This document shows, piece by piece, positions 1 to 7,784 of a DNA stretch of 10,526 nt (position 1 is the stretch's first letter; each line of letters begins with the position of its first letter). The stretch is from Myxococcales bacterium. Lineage in GTDB: Bacteria > Myxococcota > Myxococcia > Myxococcales > Anaeromyxobacteraceae. The position numbers and the translations under genes are program-made. Under the pieces are notes generated by a model. That model was given only the letters and a program-made list of their open reading frames with translations, had not been told where the DNA came from and made no database searches. The stretch is from assembly GCA_021784995.1 (NCBI GenBank), contig JAJYHA010000397.1, forward strand, positions 1-10,526. The letters are read 5' to 3'.

Positions 1-1319
1 GGCGGGGCGCGGAGGTCGCCCAGCGCGGCGCGGTCCACGCCGAGCCGCTTGGCGACGCGGTCCTCGAAGACGGCGCGCGGGACGCCCGCCGGGGCCAGCT
101 CCAGCAGCGGCCGGAGCTGGGCGAAGGCGGCGACGCGCTGCTCGAAGGCGGCGTTGGCCGGGTCGGCGCCGCAGTGCGCCTGGATCGCCCGGTCGATCAG
201 GAACTCGGTCAGCGGCACCGCCCCTGCGACGAGGGCCTCGACCGCCGCGAGGCCGCGGGTGCGCGCGAACTCGTCGGGGTCGATCTTGCCGTCCGCGCCG
301 TCGAGCAGCGCCACGCGGGCGCTCAGCCCCGAGGGGAGGATGGCCTGCGCCGCCTTGCTCGCGGCCGCCACGCCGGCGGCGTCGCCGTCGAAGAGGAAGG
401 TCACCCGGCGGCAGTCGAGGCGGCCCAGCAGCTCCACGTGCTCCGGCGTGAGCGCGGTGCCGCACACCGCCACCGCGTTGTGGATCCCGGCCTGCTGCAG
501 CCCGATCACGTCGAAGTAGCCCTCGACCAGGACCGCCGAGCGGGTGCGCCGGACGTGCTCGCGCGCCAGCTCGATCCCGTACAGGACGCGGCTCTTCTTG
601 TAGGCCGGCGACTCGGGGGAGTTGATGTACTTGGCGAGCCGGTCGGGCGCGCCCGGGAGGACGCGCCCCCCGAAGCCGATCACCTCTCCGTCCGGCGCCG
701 CGATGGGGAAGACGAGGCGGCCGCGAAAGCGGTCGTACCGCTCCCCGCCCTCCCGGCGCGCGACGAGCCCCGCGCGCTCCACCGCGGACTCCGGGATGCC
801 CTTCTCGGCCAGCCGGGCCGTGACGTCGTCCCAGGCGGTCGACGCGACGCCGAGCCGGAACCGCCTCGCGGTCTCGTCGGCGATGCCGCGCGAGGCGAGG
901 TACGCGCGCGCCGCCTCGCCGTGGCGGCTCGCCAGGCGCGCCGCGAAGTAGCGCGCCGCCGCGTCGCAGGCGGCCAGGACCTCGGCGCGCTCCTGGCGCC
1001 GGCGCCGCTGCTCGGCCGAGTCCTCCTCGCGCTCCGGGATCGTCACGCCGACCTCGGCGGCCAGGCCGCGCACCACGTCGGGGAAGTCCTTGCCCTCGAC
1101 CTTCTGGAGGAACTTGAAGACGTCGCCGTACTCTCCGCAGCCGTAGCACTTGAAGTGCTTGTCTTCCGGGTACACGTGAAAGCTCGGCGTCCGCTCGCCG
1201 TGGAAGACGCAGCACCCCTTCCACGTCCGGCCGGACTTCTTCAGCTCGACGTGGCGACCGATGACCGCCACGATGTCGACGCGCGACCGGATCTCGTCGA
1301 TGACGGCGTCCGGGATCAA
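1..1319 (-). CDS. dnaG: DNA primase DnaG, C-terminal part cut by window edge
   Basis: DnaG makes the RNA primers for lagging-strand and origin synthesis, working with the replicative helicase DnaB. About 439 residues are visible, against roughly 600 for the family; the helicase-binding C-terminus lies beyond the left edge. The N-terminal zinc-ribbon is clear (C37, H40, C58, C61 with the CYGCG motif). The TOPRIM catalytic core has the Glu of VEGYFDV at residue 266 and the two Asp of LFDGDAAG at 311 and 313, nearly the same numbers as in E. coli. I chose a TTG start at 1317-1319 because it yields the usual beginning MIPDAVIDEIRSRVDIV, no ATG or GTG fits in frame, and a purine-rich AGGGGG lies about 8 bases upstream. 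It follows the YqeY-domain gene by 49 bases, in the rpsU-dnaG arrangement of the macromolecular-synthesis operon. The identification is secure; the TTG start is very likely. Confidence 0.96.
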   Translation of the reverse strand, partial: MIPDAVIDEIRSRVDIVAVIGRHVELKKSGRTWKGCCVFHGERTPSFHVYPEDKHFKCYGCGEYGDVFKFLQKVEGKDFPDVVRGLAAEVGVTIPEREEDSAEQRRRRQERAEVLAACDAAARYFAARLASRHGEAARAYLASRGIADETARRFRLGVASTAWDDVTARLAEKGIPESAVERAGLVARREGGERYDRFRGRLVFPIAAPDGEVIGFGGRVLPGAPDRLAKYINSPESPAYKKSRVLYGIELAREHVRRTRSAVLVEGYFDVIGLQQAGIHNAVAVCGTALTPEHVELLGRLDCRRVTFLFDGDAAGVAAASKAAQAILPSGLSARVALLDGADGKIDPDEFARTRGLAAVEALVAGAVPLTEFLIDRAIQAHCGADPANAAFEQRVAAFAQLRPLLELAPAGVPRAVFEDRVAKRLGVDRAALGDLRAP

Positions 1320-1368
1320 CCGGTGAACCCCCTGCCCTGCCTCTCGACGGCGCCTGCGCCGCCGCCGG

Positions 1369-1818
1369 TCACCTGGCCGCGAGCCTCGCCTTCACGAGCT
1401 CGCTCACGGCCTTCCCGTCGGCCTTTCCTTGCACCTCGGGGAGGACCTCCTTCATCACCTTGCCCATGTCCCTCGGACCCTGCGCGCCCGCGCGGGCGAT
1501 GGCGGCGTCGACGATCCGGCCCAGCTCGTCCGGGGAGAGCTGCGCCGGGAGGTAACGCTGCAGCAGGCCGATCTCGGCCTCTTCCTTGCCGGCAAGGTCC
1601 TCGCGCCGCCCGGCCCGGTACTGCTCGACGGAGTCGCGGCGCCGCTTGATCTCGGAGGCGATCACCGCCTGCACGCCGGCGTCGTCGAGCGTCCGGATGA
1701 GCTCGATCTCCCTGTACTTCACGGCGCTCTTCAGCATCCGGACGACGCTCACGCGGAGCGCGTCCCTGTCGCGCATGGCCGCCTTGAGGTCGGCGTCGAG
1801 CTGCTCCTTGAGCCCCAC
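1369..1818 (-). CDS. GatB/YqeY domain protein
   Basis: This 149-residue protein has the usual full length of the free-standing GatB/YqeY family. It is all-helical and related to the C-terminal tRNA-binding domain of GatB in the amidotransferase GatCAB. Family features visible are the N-terminal LKEQLDADLKAAMRDRD and LRVSVVRMLKSAVKYREIE stretches, the KRRRDSVEQYRAGRREDLA region, LLQRYLPAQLS, and a C-terminal DMGKVMKEVLPEVQGKADGK motif. The start is GTG at 1816-1818, preceded by AGGA. It lies 13 bases after the rpsU stop and 49 bases before dnaG, so all three are probably co-transcribed. This placement between rpsU and dnaG is common outside the enterobacteria. The molecular role of free-standing YqeY proteins is not settled; a tRNA-linked function is only suggested by the GatB similarity. 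Family assignment is firm, function is open. Confidence 0.93.
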   Translation of the reverse strand: MGLKEQLDADLKAAMRDRDALRVSVVRMLKSAVKYREIELIRTLDDAGVQAVIASEIKRRRDSVEQYRAGRREDLAGKEEAEIGLLQRYLPAQLSPDELGRIVDAAIARAGAQGPRDMGKVMKEVLPEVQGKADGKAVSELVKARLAAR

Positions 1819-1831
1819 GGGCGCCCGGGTC

Positions 1832-2026
1832 CTAGAACGTCTTCCGCATCTTCTTCAGCGCGCGCTTCTTGGCGGCGAGGGCCTTCTTCTTGCGCTTCAC
1901 GCTCGGCTTCTCGTAGTGCTCGCGCTTGCGGATCTCCGAGAGGATCCCCGCCTTCTCGCACTGCTTCTTGAAGCGCTTCATGGCGTTCTCGAACGACTCG
2001 CCGTCCTTGACTCGCACACCCGTCAT
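1832..2026 (-). CDS. rpsU: 30S ribosomal protein bS21
   Basis: A 64-residue, very basic protein with the bS21 pattern: [20 protein letters not shown] near the start, then [14 protein letters not shown] and a Lys/Arg-rich tail. bS21 binds the small subunit near the anti-Shine-Dalgarno end of 16S rRNA and helps initiation. I start at the ATG 2024-2026 giving [11 protein letters not shown], with GGGGAAA upstream. A longer in-frame reading from 2068 adds 14 residues not typical of the family and would begin inside the hairpin described separately. The stop is TAG. It is the first gene of the rpsU-yqeY-dnaG group, 13 bases before the next gene. A stem-loop with a T-run and a sigma70-like promoter lie directly upstream. 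Confidence 0.96.
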   Translation of the reverse strand: MTGVRVKDGESFENAMKRFKKQCEKAGILSEIRKREHYEKPSVKRKKKALAAKKRALKKMRKTF

Positions 2027-2055
2027 GCGTGATTTCCCCGGAACGTGGTTCTCGC

Positions 2056-2095
2056 AAAAAGGCGACAAGCCGGGCGGCGACCCGCCCGGCCTGTC
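2056..2095 (-). terminator. Intrinsic terminator of the his operon / rpsU leader hairpin
   Basis: Read on the minus strand, 2095-2082 pairs with 2077-2064 to give a 14-bp stem with one G-U pair; its inner 9 bp are GCCGGGCGG/CCGCCCGGC. The loop is GTCG. Three bases after the stem comes a run of five T (2060-2056). This is a good rho-independent terminator about 45 bases after the hisE stop. Because the best rpsU promoter starts upstream of it, the same hairpin would also sit at the 5' end of the rpsU transcript. In the plus direction there is no T-run. Confidence 0.75.
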
Positions 2096-2112
2096 CGATG
2101 GCTGGAACGCGC

Positions 2113-2142
2113 TCTGTATGCCGAAATCCCAGGATGAGTCAA
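2113..2142 (-). promoter_or_regulatory. Putative sigma70-type promoter for rpsU-yqeY-dnaG
   Basis: On the minus strand, TTGACT (2142-2137, 5 of 6 bases of the -35 consensus) is followed after 18 bases by TACAGA (2118-2113, a weak -10). The -35 overlaps the hisE stop codon. Transcription would start near 2106, just before the hairpin at 2095-2064. No promoter-like pair fits in the 30 bases between the hairpin and rpsU. The -10 match is poor and the spacing 1 base long, so this stays a prediction. Confidence 0.4.
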
Positions 2143-2480
2143 GGGATTTTGCTGGCGTCTGAGGCTCCGCGGGGCGCCCGGCCGTGCCGGTGCTCGAGGA
2201 CCGCGTAGACCTCCGAGGGGGTGACGTCCGCCGACGCCAGCAGGACGAGCAGGTGGTAGAGCAGGTCGGCCGCCTCCTGGGCGAGGTGGTCCTTGCTGTC
2301 CCGCCCCGCCTCCAGTGCCTGGTGCGCCTCGTTCACCTCGTAGGACTCCTCCGCGATCTTCCTTCGGATGCGCGGGGGGTTGGCGAGGAGCTGCCGGGTG
2401 TAGGACTGCGTCGCCGTGTCGTCCGCCTTGCGAGACTCGATGACGGCCCAGAGCTGCGCGAGGAAGCGTTCGTCGGCCAT
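2139..2480 (-). CDS. hisE: Phosphoribosyl-ATP pyrophosphatase HisE
   Basis: HisE hydrolyses phosphoribosyl-ATP to phosphoribosyl-AMP and pyrophosphate, the second step of histidine synthesis. The 113-residue product is a stand-alone HisE of the MazG-like helical fold, not a HisI-HisE fusion. Visible motifs are [17 protein letters not shown] (residues 16-32), the metal-binding [12 protein letters not shown] (41-52) and the second acidic motif [14 protein letters not shown] (68-81). The start ATG at 2478-2480 has GGAGAGGA upstream; a longer in-frame start at 2519 would overlap hisF and lacks family residues. It is the last gene of the his operon, 16 bases after hisF, and is followed by a terminator. 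Its stop codon overlaps the putative rpsU -35 element. The C-terminal tail [13 protein letters not shown] is poorly conserved. Confidence 0.95.
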   Translation of the reverse strand: MADERFLAQLWAVIESRKADDTATQSYTRQLLANPPRIRRKIAEESYEVNEAHQALEAGRDSKDHLAQEAADLLYHLLVLLASADVTPSEVYAVLEHRHGRAPRGASDASKIP

Positions 2481-2496
2481 GGGTGGGTCCTCTCCC

Positions 2497-3258
2497 TCAG
2501 GGGCGCACCTCGATGCCACGCGCGTGGAGGTACGCCTTCACCTGCTGCACCGTGTATTGCCCGTCGTGGAAGATGCTGGCCGCCAGCGCGGCGTCGGCGT
2601 ACCGCAGCCCGTCCGCCAGGTGCTCCAGGTTGCCCACCCCGCCCGAGGCGATGACCGGGATCGAGACCGCGGCGCAGACGCGCTCCAGCAGCTCGAGGTC
2701 GTAGCCCGCCCGGGTGCCGTCCCGGTCCATGCTGGTGAGGAGGATCTCCCCCGCGCCCCGCCGGGCCACCTCGACGGCCCAGGCCACCCCCTCGAGGCCG
2801 GTCGGCCGCGTCCCGCCCGCGACGTGGACCTCCCACTCCTGCGGCGCGGTGCGCGGCCTGCGCTTCACGTCGATGGCGATCACCAGCGCCTGCGCGCCGG
2901 CCACCGCCGAGAGCCGGTCGACGAGGCCGGGATCGGCCACCGCCGCCGAGTTCACGCTCACCTTGTCGGCGCCGGCGCGGAGGAGCGCCACCATCTCGGC
3001 CTCGCTCCGGACGCCGCCGCCCACCGTGAGGGGCGCGAAGACGCACGCGGCGGTGCGCTCGACCAGCGAGAGCAGCGTCCCCCGGTTCTCCCGGGTGGCC
3101 GCGATGTCGAGGTAGGTGACCTCGTCGGCGCCCTGCGCGTCGTAGCGCGACGCGGCCTCGACCGGATCGCCCGCGTCGCGCAGGTTCTCGAAGTGGACGC
3201 CCTTGACCACGCGGCCGTCCTTCACGTCCAGGCAGGGGATGATGCGCTTCGCGGGCAT
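2497..3258 (-). CDS. hisF: Imidazole glycerol phosphate synthase cyclase subunit HisF
   Basis: HisF is the cyclase of the HisFH complex. It joins ammonia delivered by HisH to PRFAR, giving imidazole glycerol phosphate and AICAR. The 253-residue product is a (beta-alpha)8 barrel of normal length. Both catalytic aspartates are in the classical places: D11 in [10 protein letters not shown] and D130 in VIAIDVKRR. Phosphate-binding loops are visible at TVGGGVRS (78-85) and IASGGVGN (203-210), together with [10 protein letters not shown] (173-182). The ATG start at 3256-3258 gives [11 protein letters not shown], with GAGGAGA about 12 bases upstream. The open frame runs far upstream without a stop, but that part is antisense shadow over hisA. 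It lies 19 bases after hisA and 16 before hisE. Confidence 0.98.
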   Translation of the reverse strand: MPAKRIIPCLDVKDGRVVKGVHFENLRDAGDPVEAASRYDAQGADEVTYLDIAATRENRGTLLSLVERTAACVFAPLTVGGGVRSEAEMVALLRAGADKVSVNSAAVADPGLVDRLSAVAGAQALVIAIDVKRRPRTAPQEWEVHVAGGTRPTGLEGVAWAVEVARRGAGEILLTSMDRDGTRAGYDLELLERVCAAVSIPVIASGGVGNLEHLADGLRYADAALAASIFHDGQYTVQQVKAYLHARGIEVRP

Positions 3259-3277
3259 GCGCGCCGGATCTCCTCGG

Positions 3278-3991
3278 CTAGCCTCTCGCCTCGCGGATGG
3301 CCTCGGCGAGGTCGATCCGCCGCTCGTACAGCGCCTTGCCGACGATGACGCCGGCGATCCCCGCCGCGCGGCAGGCCCGCACGTCCTCCAGGGAGGCGAC
3401 GCCGCCCGACGCGACCACCGCCACGCCCGCCTCCCGCGACAGCCGCGCCGCCCCCTCCGCGTCCACGCCGGTGAACATCCCGTCCCGCGCCACGTCGGTG
3501 TACTCGACCAGCTCGACGCCGACCGCCTGGACCCGCCGGGCGACCTCGGCGGCCGGCAGCCCGGTGCCCTGCTCCCAGCCGGCGATGGCCACCTCGCCGC
3601 CGCGCGCGTCGATGCCGCACACGATCCGCCCGGGGAAGCGCGCGCACGCCTCGCGCACGAGCTCGAGCCGCTGCACCGCGGCCGTGCCCAGCACGGCGTG
3701 CGCCGCGCCCAGCTCGAGCACGCGCTCGACGTCCGCCAGCGTGCGCAGGCCACCCCCGACCTCGATGGCCACCCCGGCCGCGGCCACGGCCCGCACCGCG
3801 TCCAGGTTCACCGGCCGGCCGGCCCGAGCGCCGTCGAGATCGACCACGTGGATCCGCTCCGCCCCTGCGGCCCGGAACCGCCCGGCCACCTCCGCCGGGT
3901 CGGCCGAGTAGGTGGTGCGGCGGCCGAAGTCCCCCTTCTCGAGGCGCACCACCTGCGCGTCCATGAGGTCGATGGCGGGGATGACCAGCAT
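3278..3991 (-). CDS. hisA: Phosphoribosylformimino-AICAR phosphate isomerase HisA
   Basis: HisA catalyses the Amadori rearrangement of ProFAR to PRFAR, the substrate of HisFH encoded on either side. The 237-residue barrel matches the family length. D8 in VIPAIDLMD and D128 in VCGIDARGG are the expected catalytic pair. Phosphate-binding loops appear at EVGGGLR (77-83) and VASGGVAS (193-200), with YTDVARDGM (164-172). The ATG start at 3989-3991 is preceded by TGAGGGGA, which overlaps the hisH stop, and the gap to hisH is only 12 bases, so the two are probably translationally linked. The stop is TAG. Nothing suggests a bifunctional PriA-type enzyme, although sequence alone cannot exclude side activity on the tryptophan intermediate. 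Confidence 0.97.
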   Translation of the reverse strand: MLVIPAIDLMDAQVVRLEKGDFGRRTTYSADPAEVAGRFRAAGAERIHVVDLDGARAGRPVNLDAVRAVAAAGVAIEVGGGLRTLADVERVLELGAAHAVLGTAAVQRLELVREACARFPGRIVCGIDARGGEVAIAGWEQGTGLPAAEVARRVQAVGVELVEYTDVARDGMFTGVDAEGAARLSREAGVAVVASGGVASLEDVRACRAAGIAGVIVGKALYERRIDLAEAIREARG

Positions 3992-4003
3992 CGCGGCGTC
4001 CCC

Positions 4004-4600
4004 TCAGGCCCGCAGGAAGCGCTCGAGCAGCGCGAGCCCGACCCGCTGGCTCTTCTCGGGGTGGAACTGGACCGCGAAGACGTTGCCGTCCGCCAGCGCC
4101 GCGCAGTAGGGCCGGCCGTGGTCGGCCAGGAGCGCCGCGCCGCGCGCGTCCGCGGGCGCCGCGAAGGAGTGGGCGAAGTAGACGTAGGCGCCGTCGAGCG
4201 GGCGGAAGAGCGGGTGGCAGGCGGGGGTCGCCCGGACGCGGCTCCAGCCGATGTGGGGCAGCTTCACCGTGGAGGGCAGGCGCGCCACGGTCCCCGGCAG
4301 CAGCCCCAGCCCGAGCGCGCCGCCGTGCTCCTCTCCCCGCTCGAAGAGGAGCTGGAGCCCCACGCAGATCCCCAGCACCCGGGCGCCCCGCCGCACCGCC
4401 GCCACGAGCGCGTCGGCGCACCCGGACGCGCGCATCGCGTCGGCGCAGGCGCGCATCGATCCCTGGCCCGGGACCACGAGCCGCTCCGCCGCCCGCACGC
4501 GCTCGGGGTCGTGCGTCACCACCACCTCCGCGCCGACGGCCCGGAGCGCGTTCTCGACGGATCGGAGGTTCCCCGCGCCGTAGTCGACCAGCGCGATCAC
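4004..4600 (-). CDS. hisH: Imidazole glycerol phosphate synthase glutaminase subunit HisH
   Basis: HisH is a class I glutamine amidotransferase that frees ammonia from glutamine and passes it through the HisF barrel. The 198-residue product has the complete triad: C79 in LGICVGLQLL, and H180 and E182 in QFHPEKSQ. The oxyanion strand reads VVPGQGSM (42-49), and the PHIGWSRV (115-122) and YVYFAHSF (139-146) segments are typical. The start is GTG (4598-4600), giving VDYGAGNLRSVENAL early in the protein. The ribosome-binding site is weak (CGGGGTG). It lies 37 bases after the hisB stop, the largest gap inside the his operon, and 12 bases before hisA. hisF lies beyond hisA, so both synthase subunits are in the same transcript. 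Confidence 0.97.
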   Translation of the reverse strand: MIALVDYGAGNLRSVENALRAVGAEVVVTHDPERVRAAERLVVPGQGSMRACADAMRASGCADALVAAVRRGARVLGICVGLQLLFERGEEHGGALGLGLLPGTVARLPSTVKLPHIGWSRVRATPACHPLFRPLDGAYVYFAHSFAAPADARGAALLADHGRPYCAALADGNVFAVQFHPEKSQRVGLALLERFLRA

Positions 4601-4637
4601 GGCGCACCCCGGCGCGGGGCTCCGCCGGCGGGCGAGG

Positions 4638-5225
4638 TCACAGGATCCCCTTGGTCGAGGGCACCCCGCCCCCCTCGCGCGCCGTGGCCGCCCGCAGCGC
4701 GCGCGCGGCCGCCTTGAAGACGGCCTCCACCACGTGGTGGAGGTTGCGCCCGTACCGGACGTTCACGTGGAGGCAGAGGGCGGCGTGGTTCACCAGCGCC
4801 TGGAAGAAATCCCGGGTGAGGTCCACGTCGTAGGTGCCGATGAAGCGCTTCCCCGAGGGCAGGTCGGCGTTCCAGGTCAGGTGCGGCCTTCCCGAGAGGT
4901 CGATCACCGCCTCCACCAGCGCCTCGTCGAGCGGCACCAGGGCGCTGCCGTAGCGGGCCAGGCCCGCCTTGTCGCCCAGCGCCTGCCGCAGCGCGTCCCC
5001 CAGCGCGATCCCGACGTCCTCCACCGTGTGGTGCGCGTCGACGGCGAGGTCCCCCGCCGCCCGCACCTGGAGCGTCAGGCCGCCGTGGCGCGCGAGCTGC
5101 TCCAGCATGTGGTCGAAGAACGGGACGCCCGTCGCGATGACGGCCGGACCCGGCTCGAGGCGCAGCGCGAGCGCGACGTCCGTCTCGCGCGTCTTCCGGC
5201 TCACCTTCCCGCCGCGCACCCTCAC
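4638..5225 (-). CDS. hisB: Imidazoleglycerol-phosphate dehydratase HisB (monofunctional)
   Basis: This enzyme dehydrates imidazole glycerol phosphate to imidazole acetol phosphate using two manganese ions. The 195-residue product is the dehydratase alone, without the N-terminal histidinol-phosphatase domain of E. coli HisB. Diagnostic segments are PFFDHMLEQLARHGGL, the metal-binding DAHHTVEDVGIALGDAL, SGKRFIGTYDVDLTRDFF, NLHHVVEAVFKAAARAL, and the terminal PSTKGIL. I chose GTG at 5223-5225, which overlaps the hisC stop by four bases (GTGA) and has GAGAGG 7 bases upstream. Two later in-frame GTG codons (KVSRKTRETD begins at one) cannot be excluded and would shorten the protein by 2 or 7 residues. 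A separate histidinol-phosphate phosphatase must be encoded elsewhere. Confidence 0.96.
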   Translation of the reverse strand: MRVRGGKVSRKTRETDVALALRLEPGPAVIATGVPFFDHMLEQLARHGGLTLQVRAAGDLAVDAHHTVEDVGIALGDALRQALGDKAGLARYGSALVPLDEALVEAVIDLSGRPHLTWNADLPSGKRFIGTYDVDLTRDFFQALVNHAALCLHVNVRYGRNLHHVVEAVFKAAARALRAATAREGGGVPSTKGIL

Positions 5226-6307
5226 GCGACGGCCTCTCGAAGCGCTCGCAGGCACGCCTGGTTCTCCTCGGCCGTACCGGCCGTGATCCGGAGGCACCGC
5301 TCCAGCGGCCCCGGCCGCGACAGGTAGCGCACGAGCACGCCGCGCGCCAGCAGGCGGTCGTGGACCACCTTCGCGTCGCCGGGGGTCCGCAGCAGGACGA
5401 AGTTGGCGTCGGAGGGGAAGACGGCGAGGCCGGGGATGGCGCGCAGCCCCGCCTCCAGCTCGCGCCGCCGCTCCGCGACGAGGCGGATCCGGGCGTCGAT
5501 CCGCTCCGGGTGCGCGAACGCGGCCGACGCGAGCGCGATCGAGAGGGAGTTCACGTTGTAGGGGAGCCGCACCTTGTCGAGCTGGGCGATCGCCTCGCGC
5601 GGGCCGATCAGGGCGCCCAGGCGCAGGCCCGCGAAGCCGATCTTGGAGAGCGAGCGCATCACGAAGAGCCCGGGCACCTCGCGCACGCGCGGCGTCAGCG
5701 TGCGGCCGCCGAAGTCGCCGTACGCCTCGTCCACCACCAGCACCGCGTCCAGGGCCCCCGCCAGCCGCACCAGCGCGGCGGGGTCGAAGCGGTTGCCGGT
5801 AGGGTTGTTGGGGGTGGCGAAGAAGGCCAGCGGGGGCCGGTGGCGCCGCACCGCCTCCTCCAGCGCGGCCTCGTCGAGCTGGAACGCCGCGTCGAGCGGC
5901 ACCGGGAGCGGCGCCGCGCCGTGCGCGAGCGCGATCGACTCGTACTCGCCGAAGGTGGGCGTCGGGTAGAGCACGCGCGCCGGCTCGCCGCCGCGCGCCA
6001 CCGCGAAGGCCGCGGTCAGGATGGCGATGATCTCGTCCGACCCGTTCCCGATCAGGACCTCGTCGGGCTCCACGCCCCACCGGCGCGCCAGCACCTCGCG
6101 CAGCGCGCGCCCGCTCACCTCCGGATAGCGATGGAATGCCACCGCCTCCAGCTCCCGCTGGAAGGCTCGGACCTCCTCGAGGTCGAGCGGGTAGGAGCAC
6201 TCGTTGGCGTCGAGCCGGATCAGGTCCGGGCGCGCCGCGGCGTACTCGAACGGCCGGTAGAGCGAGAGCTCCCGGACCTGGGGGCGGAGGTGCTCCTGCC
6301 AGCTCAC
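5222..6307 (-). CDS. hisC: Histidinol-phosphate aminotransferase HisC
   Basis: HisC is a PLP-dependent class I/II aminotransferase that converts imidazole acetol phosphate and glutamate to histidinol phosphate. It has 361 residues, normal for the family. Visible landmarks are LDANECSYPLD (32-42), GNGSDEII (87-94), ATPNNPTGN (164-172), VVDEAYGDFG with the cofactor-binding D193 and Y196, and SLSKIGFAGLRLG, where K222 forms the Schiff base. RITAG near 340-344 carries the substrate carboxylate-binding Arg. The start is GTG at 6305-6307, overlapping the hisD stop by four bases (GTGA), with GGAGG just upstream. Its own stop overlaps the hisB start in the same way, so hisD, hisC and hisB are tightly coupled in translation. 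Confidence 0.97.
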   Translation of the reverse strand: MSWQEHLRPQVRELSLYRPFEYAAARPDLIRLDANECSYPLDLEEVRAFQRELEAVAFHRYPEVSGRALREVLARRWGVEPDEVLIGNGSDEIIAILTAAFAVARGGEPARVLYPTPTFGEYESIALAHGAAPLPVPLDAAFQLDEAALEEAVRRHRPPLAFFATPNNPTGNRFDPAALVRLAGALDAVLVVDEAYGDFGGRTLTPRVREVPGLFVMRSLSKIGFAGLRLGALIGPREAIAQLDKVRLPYNVNSLSIALASAAFAHPERIDARIRLVAERRRELEAGLRAIPGLAVFPSDANFVLLRTPGDAKVVHDRLLARGVLVRYLSRPGPLERCLRITAGTAEENQACLRALREAVA

Positions 6308-7662
6308 CGCCTCACCCTCCTCCGGCCGCGCGCCCGGGCCGGACCTGCGGCGCGGGGCCGGGCGGGCAGGCGCAGGCGCACGGCGCGCGCGTGCGCCTCG
6401 AGGCCCTCCGCCGCCGCCATGGCCTCGACGGTGGGCGCGGCCGCCGCCAGCGCGGCGGGCGACAGCTCGAGCACGCTCATCCGGCGCCGGAAGGTGGCCA
6501 CCGAGAGGGGCGACGCGAAGCGCGCGGTGCCTGCGGTGGGCAGCACGTGGCTCGGCCCCGCCACGTAGTCCCCCACCGCCTCCGGGGTGCTGGTGCCCAC
6601 GAAGACGGCGCCGGCGCGCGCGATCCGCTTCAGCCACCGCCGCGCGTCGGGCAGCAGCAGGGCGAGGTGCTCCGGCGCGAACGCGTCGGCCAGCGCGATC
6701 GCCTCCGCCACGTCGCGGGTGACGACCAGGGCGCCGCGCTCCTCGAGGGCGCGGGTCGCGATGTCGCGCCGGGGCAGGTCCGCGAGCTGCCGGAAGACTT
6801 CGCGCTCGGTCGCCTCCGCCACCCGCGGCGAGGGCGTGATGAGGACCGGGACGGCCCGCGCGTCGTGCTCCGCCTGCGCGAGCAGGTCGCTCGCCGCCTC
6901 CGCCGGGTTTGCGCGCGGCCCGGCCACCACCACCACCTCGGTGGGACCCGCGATCATGTCGATGTCGACCTGGCCGAAGACCAGCCGCTTGGCGGCCGCG
7001 ACGTAGGCGTTGCCCGGCCCGCAGATCTTGTCCACGGCGGGGACCGTCGCGGTGCCGTGCGCCAGGGCGGCGATGGCCTGCGCGCCGCCGATGCGGAACA
7101 GGCGCTGCACGCCCGCCACGCGGCAGGCGCCGAGCGTCCACGGGTCGACCTCGCCGCTGCCGCGGATCGCCGGGGAGCAGGCGACGACCTCGGAGACGCC
7201 CGCCACCCGCGCCGGGACGGCGGTCATGAGGATGGTGGAGGGGTACCGCGCCGTCCCGCCCGGCGCGTAGACGCCGACGCGGCGCAGCGGCCGGGTCAGC
7301 TGGCCGAGCGTGGCGCCCGATCGGTCGCGGTACGGGCGGACCTCGGCGTCCACCTCGCGGCGGTGGAAGGCGGCGATCCGCTGCGCCGCCACCTCGAGGG
7401 CGCGCCGGGCCGGCGCCGGGAGCGCCCGGAACGCGGCCTCGAAGTCGGCGGGGCCCAGCGCGAGCGCCTCCGCGCTCCCGGGGCGCCAGCCGTCGAACCG
7501 CTCCGTCAGCTCGAGCAGCGCCGCGTCGCCCCGCGCGCGGACGTCGGAGACGATCGCCGCCGCCGCCTCGCGCACCGGCCCCTCGTCCTGCGCCGAGCCG
7601 CGCGCGCAGAGCGCCGCCCACGCCTCGGCGAACCCTGGATCGGTGGTGTGCCACGTCTTCAC
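6304..7662 (-). CDS. hisD: Histidinol dehydrogenase HisD
   Basis: HisD oxidises histidinol to histidine in two NAD-dependent steps and is the last enzyme of the pathway, yet here it is the first gene of the operon. The 452-residue product has VYAPGGTARYPST (131-143), the NAD/substrate region KICGPGNAYVAAAKR (212-226), and DIDMIAGPTEV (233-243). Zinc ligands expected from the E. coli enzyme are present: Q263 and H266 in AQAEHDA, D365 in GDYVAGP and H424 in LEAHARAV. The catalytic pair is E331-H332 in FAPEHLAL. I start at GTG 7660-7662, seven bases after an AGGAG site. The open frame continues far upstream as an antisense shadow, which I ignore. A basic, Arg/Ala-rich tail of about 18 residues after the core is longer than in E. 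coli (434 residues). Confidence 0.97.
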   Translation of the reverse strand: MKTWHTTDPGFAEAWAALCARGSAQDEGPVREAAAAIVSDVRARGDAALLELTERFDGWRPGSAEALALGPADFEAAFRALPAPARRALEVAAQRIAAFHRREVDAEVRPYRDRSGATLGQLTRPLRRVGVYAPGGTARYPSTILMTAVPARVAGVSEVVACSPAIRGSGEVDPWTLGACRVAGVQRLFRIGGAQAIAALAHGTATVPAVDKICGPGNAYVAAAKRLVFGQVDIDMIAGPTEVVVVAGPRANPAEAASDLLAQAEHDARAVPVLITPSPRVAEATEREVFRQLADLPRRDIATRALEERGALVVTRDVAEAIALADAFAPEHLALLLPDARRWLKRIARAGAVFVGTSTPEAVGDYVAGPSHVLPTAGTARFASPLSVATFRRRMSVLELSPAALAAAAPTVEAMAAAEGLEAHARAVRLRLPARPRAAGPARARGRRRVRR

Positions 7663-7684
7663 GGCGCTGCTCCTGGAAGCGGCC

Positions 7685-7690
7685 CTTATA
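7685..7690 (-). promoter_or_regulatory. Putative -10 element of the his operon promoter
   Basis: TATAAG on the minus strand lies in the only AT-rich patch between hisD and the divergent gene. Transcription would start near 7678, leaving a leader of about 16 bases that contains the hisD ribosome-binding site CTCCT/AGGAG (7670-7674). No good -35 sequence is found 16-18 bases upstream, so an activator or another sigma factor may be involved. There is no room for a His-rich leader peptide or T-box between this site and hisD. Confidence 0.4.
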
Positions 7691-7784
7691 ACCAAAAGGA
7701 CCTGGGGAGGCGAGCGGCAGCGCGCGGCGTCCCGGGGCGGACCGCGCACCCGGCGCCGGCGCTGCCCCGGCGGCCGATCCCGTC

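Noticed and set aside
174..1649. 491-codon plus-strand frame opposite dnaG and the YqeY gene
   Set aside because: Antisense shadow; the minus-strand frame carries the zinc-ribbon and TOPRIM motifs of DnaG.
2027..2068. Upstream extension of rpsU by 14 residues
   Set aside because: The added residues are not part of bS21 proteins, and the start would lie within the terminator stem; ATG 2024-2026 gives the usual length.
4607..4619. Short palindrome CCCCGGCGCGGGG between hisB and hisH
   Set aside because: Five-base arms with a three-base loop and no T-run; too common in this composition to call a regulatory site.
3203..4717. 504-codon plus-strand frame opposite hisF, hisA and hisH
   Set aside because: It is the shadow of three conserved minus-strand genes whose catalytic residues are all intact; the Asp/His/Arg-rich translation has no domain.
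7716..7766. Inverted repeat GGCAGCGC/GCGCTGCC with a 35-base loop between the divergent promoters
   Set aside because: Eight-base GC-only arms with a long loop are expected by chance in such DNA, and the position relative to either -10 element suggests nothing specific.
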